From Baffinella frigidus (taxonomy: Eukaryota; Cryptophyceae; Cryptomonadales; Baffinellaceae): a DNA stretch of 12,528 nt. The stretch covers positions 164,821 through 177,348 of the forward strand of contig MU647145.1 of NCBI GenBank assembly GCA_026770585.1. The letters are read 5' to 3'. Under the pieces are notes generated by a model. It was given only the letters and a program-made list of their open reading frames with translations, had not been told where the DNA came from and did not search any database. Shown piece by piece: positions 1 through 7,033 of the stretch (position 1 is its first letter; each line of letters opens with the position of its first letter). A program made the translations under genes and the position numbers.

Positions 1-429
1 TGGGTGCGGGAGCTGTGCGGGATAGGGGGGTTGAAGGGGTGTGAGATGTGTCGGGAGGCGTGGCCGGAGGGGTTCAGTATGCCGTGGCGCCCAGGGCAGG
101 GGGAGGGGGGGGGCGTGGGGGAAGAAGGGGGGGGTAGAATCTTGTATTCGGGTCCGGCGCCGTGGAAGATTGCAATGTAGGCCAAGAGTGCTTCCACTCA
201 GTTCTGATGATATATTCCAAGAGACATCTGCCCGTTAAAGAGCAATGGCTTCAATGCCATCCCGAGGCGGGCTCGTCCTAGCCTAGGTCCTCACAGTGCT
301 TGTGGCGTGATGCGGTCCGAAAGGAAACAGTGCTTTGCTACATAACCACATCCAGTGTCAACATTTGTTGGGAGTTACAAGAACGTACGGACTTTAAGGT
401 CGTGGAAGACTGAGGCTCACTATCTGAGT
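1..429. other. No gene recognised
   Basis: The first 150 bases are very G-rich with short homopurine runs. The rest is mixed sequence without a convincing reading frame. The 65-residue open frame at 41-238 is Arg/Gly-rich, as expected from G-rich DNA, and shows no domain. The last part, from about 430, merges into the family D element. Confidence 0.5.
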
Positions 430-704
430 AAGTGACGAAACTACACCTCACCCTTGCTCGAGAGACGGTCGGGCGGCCTGTTCCGAAATTAGTACCAGAG
501 GGTTGACTACAGGGGTACCTCGCTCATAAGAAACCGACCCCCCCCTAGGACCTGCCTAGGGCCCTACGGTGGTCCTAGGGGGGGGTCGGTTTCTTATGAG
601 CGAGGTACCCCTGTAACGCGAGATTTAGTCAGCCCTCTGGTACTGAATTAGGAACGCGCATGGGTCGAATCTGTTCCGTATTCGTACGTTACTTGGGATA
701 CCTG
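430..704 (-). mobile_element. Family D MITE-like element, interrupted by a family A element
   Basis: A non-autonomous inverted-repeat element in reverse orientation relative to the copies at 1639 and 6088. Its centre is a near-perfect palindrome: 19-base arms at 491-509 and 626-644, starting AGTACCAGAGGG, differ at one base. Outside these, the arms continue as GTTCC..AATTAG and CTGAATTAGGAAC. The left flank (CCTTGCTCGAGAGACGGTCGG, about 449-469) matches the right half of the 1639 copy reverse-complemented. The right end is placed at the CCTG before TA (705-706). The left end is uncertain by about 15 bases. A 104-bp family A element sits inside at 510-613. Confidence 0.6.
510..613. mobile_element. 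Family A MITE with perfect 43-bp terminal inverted repeats
   Basis: The arms 510-552 and 571-613 are perfect reverse complements over 43 bases, separated by an 18-base spacer. The end reads CAGGGGTACCTCGCTCATAA. TA flanks both sides (508-509 and 614-615). Family D copies at 1715-1761 and 1949-1993 show the same site without the insertion (GTTGACTA followed by an ACGCGAG-like sequence), so a TA duplication on insertion can be read directly. TA duplications and CAG-starting ends are typical of the Tc1/mariner (IS630) superfamily. No coding capacity is present. Perfect arms suggest recent insertion or gene conversion. Confidence 0.85.
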
Positions 705-1286
705 TACATGCGTGAGGTTTCCTCCGAAATAGGCTCATGTCTATTGTCTACATAAATGACTCCTGCCGCCCGAGCCTCGCAGCTGCGGGTTCTTATGAGG
801 GATCCCTGTACGTGTATGAGGTGCGGCAGGACGGCGGCACCGGACGCGGGGGAAGGTACGATGGTGCTTCGCTGGGGATACAGTCCCGTGTAGGGTCGAA
901 CCGGCCATCCTACGCGGGACTGTCCCGAAAGATTCTTGGTGTCGCGCTCTGGGGATACACCCCTGTGTGTAAATTCACTGGGGGCATCTTACATGTACAC
1001 GGGGCAGTTTTCCCCGACTTTACACACGGGGGCGTATCGGCAGACGCGCGTTGCGCGAGCAGCAGCAGACAGGCCTGTCTGGCTGTCTCTCAACTCGGGC
1101 ACAGATAGCTGTCTCGGCCACCGAGCCCAAGTTCTCAACGCCTCACCTTCCGTCCCTTGTTCTGAAGTCATGGGTTCTTGCACACGGGGTATTCCTGAAG
1201 CCGACGAGTTTCAGCAACAGCGACCAACTTGGTGTGCGGTATGGGAACCCGTTTCTTGCGGAAACCGCCACCGCTTTTTCGGCTTA
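705..1286. repeat. Decayed inverted-repeat element remnants, no gene
   Basis: Two hairpins are visible. One has arms at about 875-894 and 907-926 (GGGATACAGTCCCG against CGGGACTGTCCC). The other has arms at 951-976 and 1015-1041 (GGGGATACACCCCTGTGTG against CACACGGGGGCGTATC). Scattered pieces such as GTTCTTATGAGGGATCCCTG (790-809) resemble decayed family A ends. A 14-base palindrome AGACAGGCCTGTCT lies at 1067-1080. The overlapping open frames here change frame across these hairpins and look non-coding. Confidence 0.45.
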
Positions 1287-1520
1287 CAGGGGTACCTCTC
1301 GCGTAAGAAACTGCCCCCCCCCCTAGCTAGGGCCACCAAAGAGCCCTAGGCGTATGGGCCTACGGGGGCACCTCGTTCATAAGAAACCGCCCCACCCTAG
1401 GACCCTACAGTAGAACCATGCCTAGGGACCTACATGTCCTAGGGGGCTGGGCATTTCTTATGAGCGAGGTGTGTAGGGTCCTGGAGGGGGGGGCGATTTC
1501 TTGTGAGCGAGGTACCCCTG
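1287..1520. mobile_element. Family A element with a second family A element nested inside
   Basis: The outer ends are CAGGGGTACCTCTCGCGTAA at 1287 and GAGCGAGGTACCCCTG ending at 1520. They are flanked by TA at 1285-1286 and 1521-1522. Each arm runs into a C- or G-homopolymer followed by CTAG, as in the 510 copy. The inner copy occupies 1363-1473, also between TA dinucleotides, with its own arms. The outer element is more diverged than the 510 copy. Non-coding. Confidence 0.75.
1363..1473. mobile_element. Inner family A element (111 bp)
   Basis: The left arm begins CGGGGGCACCTCGTTCATAA. The right arm ends TTCTTATGAGCGAGGTGTG. TA lies on both sides (1361-1362 and 1474-1475). The terminal bases have drifted from the CAGGGG consensus, so this copy is older than the one at 510. 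The spacer holds the family's CCTAGG..CCTAGGGACCTA motifs. Confidence 0.6.
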
Positions 1521-1638
1521 TAGCCCACCCCAGAGCCAGTTTCAGTTTTAAAAACTGGTAGTGATGAGATTGGGTGATGGATTCTCGTCGGCCACCCCAA
1601 GTTGTTCGCACCCAAGACCTTGCACCGTCAGGAGACTA

Positions 1639-1829
1639 CAGGGGTAACTCGTGTACAAGAAAACACATCTTAAGGAAACGCACCGGATTCGACCCCTGCG
1701 TTTTCTTAATTAACGCACCAGAGGGTTGACTAAACGCGAGATTCAGTCAACCTCCTGGTGCATGTACTAATAAGAAAACACCGACCGACCGACCTTCGAG
1801 CAAGGATGTTCTTATGCCGAGGTTGTGGG
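1639..1829 (+). mobile_element. Family D MITE-like element, forward copy
   Basis: It starts CAGGGGTAACTCGTGTACAA after TA (1637-1638). It continues through an AAACGCA..TGCGTTTTCTT hairpin to the central palindrome at 1715-1761, with arms GCACCAGAGGGTTGACT and AGTCAACCTCCTGGTGC. It ends near GCCGAGGTTGTGGG before TA (1830-1831). The right half pairs with the neighbouring copy at 1880-2068, which lies in the opposite orientation. There is no ORF. The outer boundary on the right rests only on the TA and on comparison with the 6088 copy. Confidence 0.55.
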
Positions 1830-1879
1830 TACCTAGGCTCCAAGGTGGGGCCTGTAGCGTTCATAGAGGTACCCCTGTA

Positions 1880-2068
1880 CAATGGGGTGCCTTTTCGGCT
1901 AAGAACACCCCTGCGCGAAGGTCGGCCCGTCGGTGTTTTCTTAAATTAGACCAGAGGGTTGACTAGCGCGAGATTTAGTCAACCCGCTGGTACTCATTCA
2001 AGAACACGCAGCATCAAAATCTGGTGTGGTTTCTTGAGTTCTGGGTTCGTGTAACCCACACACCTGTG
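1880..2068 (-). mobile_element. Family D MITE-like element, reverse copy
   Basis: An inverted copy of the 1639 element. Bases 1893-1943 are the reverse complement of 1771-1821 with a few mismatches (shared core AAGAAAACACCGAC). The central palindrome is at 1949-1993 (ACCAGAGGGTTGACT against AGTCAACCCGCTGGT). Both inferred ends abut TA (1878-1879, 2069-2070), though the right end is diverged. Between the two D copies lies a 50-base piece ending GAGGTACCCCTG (1866-1877), a family A right end. Confidence 0.5.
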
Positions 2069-2681
2069 TAGTGCCAGCCAAGAGCTGCATTGAGCTGCAT
2101 TCTACCGTGTGTACAGAGGTACCTCGATCACAAGAAAGCAACCCTCCAAACGAACCAACAGTAGGCCTATGCCTGGGGCCCGGTGACAAGCTTACACGCG
2201 GCAGGTTGGGTATCCCGAGGTGTGGTGCCTTGCCAGATGCGTCCCCAGCTTGCTGGCCCTCCCTTCTTCCTCCTCCTCCGCTGGGACCATTTGGAAGTGG
2301 GTTTTCCTCTCCCTCTAGCTAGATACGCGGTGAGGGGGCGTATTTATGCGTGGCACCGCGCCAAGCAGCCGCCAGGCCGCCGGGGCGATGCACCGCCAAG
2401 CAGATAGACGTGCACAGTGCATTGTCTTCCAAGGCTGCGCGTGTGGGATGTGCATTGAACAAATACACGACTAACAAGCCGATGCGACTCCTCGCTGCAA
2501 CGCTCAGCGCCATAGATATCCCACTTTCACAGAAAGTTCACTAGTTTCGAAGAAAGCCCAGCATGCACGCCTTCAGCAGTCATCTTCGTAGATTCTAAGC
2601 GCAGTTGAAGATAGGGCAGCGGCACGGCACGCAGCAGCGGACAAACAAAGGCATCCGGAGAAGAGTCCCTTCACATCATAT
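2069..2681. other. No gene recognised; one lone family A end
   Basis: A single family A-like end, CAGAGGTACCTCGATCACAA, begins at 2114 after TA with no partner arm found. 2255-2320 is pyrimidine-rich. The rest is GC-rich mixed sequence with short overlapping frames and no domain. The part nearest 2681 is probably beyond the 3' end of the minus-strand gene at 2824. Confidence 0.4.
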
Positions 2682-2703
2682 TTACACGTTGGTCGTATTT
2701 ACA
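2682..2703 (-). terminator. Possible polyadenylation elements (TGTAA twice)
   Basis: On the minus strand TGTAAATA occurs twice (the TTACA complements lie at 2682-2686 and 2699-2703), about 120-140 bases past the stop of the 2824-3165 gene. TGTAA is the usual polyadenylation signal in many green algae. It is a short motif, so this is suggestive only. No AATAAA was seen there. Confidence 0.35.
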
Positions 2704-2823
2704 TCTTTGCACAGTCTACTGTATCATCTATTGTAGAGCGAGAACTCCCGCAGCGCGCTGTCCGATGGGTCGGCACGGTGGAGGAGGCTGCTGTTGTTGT
2801 TGCGGCCGTTGATTTCGTGATGC

Positions 2824-3165
2824 TCAAATGCTGACGGGACTGTGCCCAGAATAGCCCATGGATCGGAGCTTCGAGAAGCGCAGGGGCGTGTCGCTCTCCC
2901 CGTCGGAGTCGTCGGCGGCCGCGCCAAACTGCAGAGGAGGAACCATGCCCACGGAGTGCGAGAGGTCGAAGCGGCGCGAGCGAGGGGGCACCGGCGACGG
3001 GTAGCGTTCGATCGAGTCCACTGAACCCTCAGAGCCACGGCGAAAGGAGCGACCCCGAAGACCGGGCTCCGAGCCGCCGTGAACACCAACAGGGACGGCA
3101 GTAGCAATGGCCAGAAGGCACATGAGCAGCGCAAGGACGGCGCCACCGGAGGCGCGGGAAGCCAT
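2824..3165 (-). CDS. Small secreted protein with YPSPVPPxSRRF core (paralogue 1)
   Basis: A 113-residue protein of unknown function. Residues 9-24 form a hydrophobic signal-peptide core (AVLALLMCLLAIATAV) with an Ala-x-Ala cleavage site near residue 23. After a Gly/Arg-rich stretch with RGRSFRRGS come residues 55-68, YPSPVPPRSRRFDL, shared with the plus-strand gene at 4387. The tail is acidic (DDSDGESD) and then polar. There are no cysteines after the signal peptide. The start is the first ATG in this frame (3165), with an A at -3 and G at +4, and the preceding 250 transcribed-strand bases contain no ATG. With this start the core begins at residue 55, exactly as in the paralogue. The core sits between an Arg and an Arg-Arg pair, which could be processing sites. 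I do not recognise the family. It is divergent from its partner and shares a 1.2-kb intergenic region with it. Confidence 0.8.
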   Translation of the reverse strand: MASRASGGAVLALLMCLLAIATAVPVGVHGGSEPGLRGRSFRRGSEGSVDSIERYPSPVPPRSRRFDLSHSVGMVPPLQFGAAADDSDGESDTPLRFSKLRSMGYSGHSPVSI

Positions 3166-4386
3166 GCTGGTGGTTCTTGGTGTCTGTAGTCGCGTCAGCA
3201 GCAGACGGATCACCGAGAGTTGCTGTCTCCGGCGTAGGGTGGAGAGCAGGGGGGTAGTTGTTCAGAGCGGAGTGGCGCGGTGGAAGTGGGGGGCGCCAAA
3301 ATAGCAGATGGTGGAAAGAAGGAGTGCCGGGAACGAAGATGTGCTGAAGAGGACCGTGTGTGGAACAGGTCAGAGTGAGCGAATATCGAGCTCCAACTCC
3401 AGCTGGCGGTTTGTGTCATGAGTTTGGCAGGTAGTAAAATGACCTTTCACCAACAGCCATGAGTTTGGTAACCCTTCAAAAGTTGACTCAAATCCGCTGG
3501 TACAACGTTTCGGGAAATCCCGAATTTAACGGAAATTTTAAAAAGTGGAGATCCACTCTCCACTTTTGAGATCTATCATATATATATATATATATTAACA
3601 ACACTCCAAATGTCAGCACACCCCTCCAGCGGGTGTGTCCATGTTTGCAAAGTGCAGCATAGAAGAGTCGGCTGAGCTGGTCAAATTGAACCAAATTCGA
3701 TTTGCGGTTTATTTTGAAATTTTCCTAAAATAGCAGCGTTATTGGAACCATTTTGCAACGGTCTGCAACGGTTTGGGAGGCCGCGAGTTCAACAGGTGCG
3801 TACTAGGTGTGCTGTTCACCCAAAGAACCAAAACGTACAGGACATGCGATGATTTATAATCCACACGTCAGGTTGGTCGAGCACCCATTTTAAAAGTTGA
3901 TTGTAACGATTTGTGGGGAGATCAGCACAAATCGTACCGAAACACGGCATGCTTTGTCACCAATCCAATGAAAGTTACTACACAATGCAGAAATGGTATT
4001 TTTAGACTTTTACATTTGGGTGGGGTATGAGCCTGGTACTTATCACCTCTGCCCCGTGACCGCCGAGCATCCGTGCCCGCCTGCTCTCGGCCAGTTGCAG
4101 CAAACCTCAACAAACCTTCATCAAACCGTCGAAGATTGAAGCAACTCAAAAGTCAAACCGCCCTCTCAAGGACAGCAACTTCTCTTCCCCCAGAACTCCT
4201 CACAAGCGACACGCTCCGCCCTGCACCCTCCGCGACTTTCGTGGAGCACTCCGCACCGAAGTCCCTGCAACACGCAGGTTCACCGCACCGAGCTTTCGCC
4301 ATCAGCACTACGACCATCATCACGGGACACGCTCGCAGTCGAGGCTCAGCCAGCGAGCGGAATCGTGTCGGATAAGGCCGGCAATC
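3166..4386. promoter_or_regulatory. Shared intergenic region between two divergent secreted-protein genes
   Basis: 1.2 kb between head-to-head paralogues, so it must hold both promoters unless there are distant exons. Both flanks look like leaders: GC- and pyrimidine-rich in the sense direction and ATG-free for about 250 bases (minus gene) and 350 bases (plus gene). The centre (about 3480-4020) is AT-rich. It contains a hairpin at 3541-3567 (AAAAGTGGAGA/TCTCCACTTTT), a smaller one at 3509-3524 (TTCGGGA/TCCCGAA) and an AT microsatellite at 3578-3595. No clear TATA box is placed for either gene. Confidence 0.45.
3541..3567. repeat. Perfect 11-bp hairpin
   Basis: AAAAGTGGAGA pairs with TCTCCACTTTT around a 5-base loop. 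It is followed by an alternating AT tract at 3578-3595. It lies centrally between the two divergent genes. It could be a protein-binding palindrome or a relic of a small element; nothing decides between these. Confidence 0.6.
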
Positions 4387-4764
4387 ATGACGCGCTGCGC
4401 GATGACGCGTGCGATCAGAATCTCGCTCTCAGTGTTGTTCTTGGCGATGTTCGCTGACGCGGCCATGCCCGTCCACGTGTACCATGAAGAACTTTCGGCG
4501 AGCCCTCCGCGCGGGCGGACGCTTCAGAGCCTTTCGCATCCGCATCACTACCCCTCTCCTGTTCCTCCTCCCAGCCGCCGCTTCGAACTTGCGGGCGTGG
4601 AGAAGGGTGACGCGCCCGAGTCTGCAGCGACTGCTTCTGTGCTGGGAGGAGAAGCGTACGCACAGCCGACACTGCGGAGGCGCTCGTTGTCGAGCGCGCG
4701 CGTTATCCGCAGTCCGTCCGCCGAGCTCGACGACACCTCAGACTTCAGCAGCATCGACGTCTGA
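4387..4764 (+). CDS. Small secreted protein with YPSPVPPxSRRF core (paralogue 2)
   Basis: A 125-residue protein of unknown function, paralogous to the minus-strand gene at 2824-3165. Residues 10-25 form a hydrophobic signal peptide (IRISLSVLFLAMFADA) with an ADA cleavage site at about residue 25. A PRGRT segment corresponds to RGRS in the partner. Residues 55-68 are YPSPVPPPSRRFELAG-like, the conserved core. The remainder contains an RRR at 97-99, a Ser-rich stretch and an acidic C-terminus ending SSIDV. The ATG at 4387 has A at -3 and is the first ATG after 350 ATG-free bases. Among the 14 core codons shared with the partner, seven differ synonymously, one being a TCN/AGY serine switch, and only two change the residue. 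That is the mark of a conserved peptide, not of recent duplication. An AATAAA lies 150 bases past the stop. Confidence 0.82.
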   Translation: MTRCAMTRAIRISLSVLFLAMFADAAMPVHVYHEELSASPPRGRTLQSLSHPHHYPSPVPPPSRRFELAGVEKGDAPESAATASVLGGEAYAQPTLRRRSLSSARVIRSPSAELDDTSDFSSIDV

Positions 4765-4913
4765 GCTGCCGATGGCGTTTGCTCCGGGACGTCGCGCACT
4801 GCCTGTTGAGAACCGGCGGCAGTCAGGGTGCGGAGACGCCGCGCTGCAAAGCCTCGAGATCACTGTAAACATATTCTTTCATACTCATGTAGATGCGTGT
4901 AAGATTGTGGGAA

Positions 4914-4922
4914 TGTAATAAA
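4914..4922 (+). terminator. Polyadenylation signal TGTAATAAA
   Basis: TGTAA (4914-4918) overlaps AATAAA (4917-4922) about 150 bases after the stop of the 4387-4764 gene. Either the green-algal or the general eukaryotic signal could serve. Cleavage would be expected 10-30 bases further on. Confidence 0.6.
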
Positions 4923-5063
4923 CTTAAGCAGAATGATGCATCTTTCGCGGTGTGCACCACGCTTCGCAGCCTGGCAAGTGAGAAACTGTTTTTAAGTTCT
5001 CAAGTTGACCAAGGGAGGAGCGACCAGACCGTAGGGGTGTAATTATGAGCGTAGCAGGGTATC

Positions 5064-5385
5064 TATATCTCTCACTCGCTCACTCGCTCTCTCGCTGTGG
5101 CTCGCTCTCTCTCTATCTCGCGCAACCTCTCTCTCTACCTATCTCTCGATCTGTGACTCTCGCTCTCGCTGTCTGCCTCTCTCTCTCTCTTTCTCTCTCC
5201 CTCTCTCTCTCTCTGCCTGTCTCGCTCTGTTTCTCTCTCCCTCTCTCTCTCCCCATCTCGCTCTCTCTCGCTCTCTCGCTCTTTCACTCTTTCTTTGTCT
5301 TAGCTCTCTCTCACTCGCGCTCTCTTTCTCTCTGTCGCTCGCTCTCTCTTTCGCACTCGCTCGCTCGCTCGCGCTTCTCTCTCAT
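5064..5385. repeat. CT/CTCG-rich microsatellite
   Basis: About 320 bases of nearly pure pyrimidine on the + strand, made of CTCT runs interspersed with CTCG, CTGT and TTTCT. It explains the Leu/Ser-rich open frame across it, which I do not regard as a gene. Long polypyrimidine tracts like this can form triplex DNA. It begins about 140 bases after the polyadenylation signal of the secreted-protein gene. Confidence 0.9.
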
Positions 5386-5591
5386 GGCTCAGCTTTCAGG
5401 ACTCAGTGGTGAAGTGCAGCTTGGTTTCCAATGGCGTGCAGCCTCTGGAGACTTGGTTTCCAATCATCGTAAACCCTCAACCTCTGCAAGCCCGGGGGCT
5501 TCCTTTTGAAGTGAATGGAACCTTGCAGGCCAAGGTTCTTTAAGCCACACATGCATACATGCAGACGACTCAGAAGGTCCACAGGACCTTG
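5386..5591. other. No gene recognised
   Basis: Contains a short direct repeat CTTGGTTTCCAAT (near 5418 and 5455) within an imperfect tandem unit of about 35 bases. No coding region is supported. Confidence 0.4.
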
Positions 5592-6061
5592 TGGCATGCC
5601 CCACCAAGTGCCTCTCTGGAATGTCGAACCTATGCGAGGTGGAGGCATGAGTCTTGGAAGGTCAAATGTGGTACAACCATCGCGGAATAGCCACGGGGTA
5701 AATTCAACCACATACAGCCGGATGGAGGAGTCGGCTCGCTGAAGGAGCCGACCTGAGCTGGATTGGATAACCGATCGGATGATCGGTTAACCAATCTAAC
5801 TCCTCCCTTTTCAAGAACCAGGCCCCACCCGGAATGGTAGGTCTATATCGATGAGACCAGGCTGATAAGTCTGTCAAAATTCGTGGACCTACCAAACCTC
5901 TCCTTCGTCGTTCACTTCATCTGCGCCAATCTTCGGGGAGCATCCCTCGGAGACAGACTGAGCGGGGTATAAAATGGACCGATCATAGTCTGGCAATGGC
6001 ACGGGTTAGGCAATAACGGCGAACCCTCTTTAATAAATTCAGTAATCAGTAATCAGAAGCA
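5592..6061 (+). mobile_element. Possible solo LTR (low confidence)
   Basis: TATAAAA at 5968-5974 is followed 58 bases later by AATAAA (6032-6037) and then CAGTAATCAGTAATCAGAAG (6040-6059). That order is common at LTR retrotransposon ends. A TG (5592) to CA (6061) interval of 470 bases is flanked on both sides by CTTG (5588-5591 and 6062-6065). A four-base match could easily be chance. Hairpins lie inside at 5730-5752, 5761-5796 and 5835-5894. No reverse transcriptase, primer-binding site or polypurine tract is in the window. It could instead be a small element or the promoter of a short transcript. Confidence 0.3.
5761..5796. repeat. Strong 16-bp hairpin
   Basis: GATTGGATAACCGATC pairs with GATCGGTTAACCAATC around GGAT, with one mismatch in 16. 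Eight bases upstream is a second hairpin, GTCGGCTC/GAGCCGAC (5730-5752). Further on, TGGTAGGTC (5835-5843) pairs with GACCTACCA (5886-5894). Confidence 0.65.
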
Positions 6062-6087
6062 CTTGTCCAATATTGCGGTCAAACGTA

Positions 6088-6247
6088 CAGGGATACCTCG
6101 TGTACACGAACCGTAACTTCAGTAAACGGAGCATATTCAACACGTGCGTGTTCTTAATTTAGTAGAAGAGGCTTGACTGAAGGCGACCTTTCCTGAGCCC
6201 TCTGGTACGACTCTCGAGCAGGGGTGTTTGCAGACGAGGTATCCAAG
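6088..6247 (+). mobile_element. Family D MITE-like element
   Basis: It begins CAGGGATACCTCGTGTACAC after TA (6086-6087) and ends ACGAGGTATCCAAG before TA (6248-6249). Internally it has GCGTGTTCTTAATTTAGTA, a diverged central palindrome (AGAGGCTTGACT..GAGCCCTCTGGTAC), and TCGAGCAGGGGTGTT matching the right part of the 1639 copy. Its 160-base length without a nested insertion makes it the simplest template for family D. Non-coding. Confidence 0.65.
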
Positions 6248-6502
6248 TACGTCAAGAAAGAGCGAAACGTGTCCCCGAGGCAGCCAGATGTTGAGTTACA
6301 GGGCTTACTCGAAGTTAAGGTCACACTTTTGAGCAGTCAGTGTGTGTGACCTTAAATTTAAGGACCACAGAAAAGCAGTCAGTGTGTGACATTAAATGAC
6401 CTTAAATTCAGCAGGGTTCGCGAACGACGAGTGTGTGCGGACCTTGAATTCAGTACATCTACATGTACAACCAAGACACGTGATCAGCTCGGCTGTCCTT
6501 TA

Positions 6503-6940
6503 TTAGACCCGTGCAACCTTCTTCTTCCTCTGATTAAGAGGAACATCTTCCTCTGAATCCTCGCTCTCCTCCTCGCCCCCCTCCTCGCTCCCCTCCTCGC
6601 CCCCCTCTTCACCACCGCCTTCCTCATCCGACGAGAGCTCGTCAGTTTCTGGCAATTTAGCGAAGTCTAGGTACTTCCTAGCGTCCTCCGGCTCGTCATC
6701 TGAGTCGTCCTCGAGAGCCCGAACGGATCCATCTTCGACTCCCGAGTCCCCCCCCTCTAATTCGAGGAGCTGCTCCTCATCGTTGCCAACCCAGGTGTCG
6801 TTCCACGCCCTGCTCGCAGCCTCAGCCTTCTTCTCCTCGCTCTCCCATTTCAAATCGGCCTCCGAGAACGTGAAGGGGGGGCCGTCCTTAGGCCAACCCT
6901 GCAGGTTGATCAGATGGTCGCGAGACCCGTTGACCGACAT
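6503..6940 (-). CDS. Acidic-tailed protein carried by the 1.1-kb element (partial?)
   Basis: From the ATG at 6940 this gives 145 residues. The frame stays open upstream to about 7096 with no better ATG than 6994, so an upstream exon is possible. The N-terminal third has a folded look (GWPKDGPPFTFSEADLKWE, then KKAEAASRAWNDTWVG). The C-terminal half is strongly acidic, with DSDDEPED and a run of EEGGEEGSEEGG type, and ends in a basic NQRKKKVARV that could be a nuclear localisation signal. AATAAA overlaps the stop codon on the sense strand (6499-6504). It lies wholly inside the TIR-bounded element. It could be the C-terminal remnant of the family transposase or a captured host exon. No DDE/D triad or helix-turn-helix is visible, and I do not recognise the protein. 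Confidence 0.5.
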   Translation of the reverse strand: MSVNGSRDHLINLQGWPKDGPPFTFSEADLKWESEEKKAEAASRAWNDTWVGNDEEQLLELEGGDSGVEDGSVRALEDDSDDEPEDARKYLDFAKLPETDELSSDEEGGGEEGGEEGSEEGGEEESEDSEEDVPLNQRKKKVARV

Positions 6941-6964
6941 GCAGGCCCCAGCTTGCTCTTCGCG

Positions 6965-7033
6965 CCCCCCCCCCCCCCCCAGGGCGGAGGGCATAGGAGG
7001 CACGCTTGGGCGGAGGGCATAGGAGGCACGCTT
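6965..7033. repeat. C16 homopolymer and 26-bp tandem duplication
   Basis: Sixteen consecutive C residues (6965-6980) are followed by two identical 26-base units (6982-7007 and 7008-7033, each beginning GGGCGGAGGGCATAGG). Both lie upstream of the ATG at 6940 of the element's ORF, so length changes here could shift the frame of any longer upstream version. Confidence 0.9.

Noticed and set aside
737-1349. Overlapping plus-strand ORFs
   Set aside because: They run through hairpin remnants and into a family A element, with no domain and low-quality composition.
2724-3146. 140-codon minus ORF overlapping paralogue 1
   Set aside because: It is a shadow frame. The paralogue match and ATG context support the 2824-3165 frame.
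4409-4918. 169-codon plus ORF overlapping the secreted-protein gene
   Set aside because: It is another frame of the same DNA, lacks the signal peptide and conserved core, and starts at an internal ATG.
5045-5509. 154-codon ORF rich in Leu-Ser
   Set aside because: It is the translation of the CT microsatellite, with no start context or domain.
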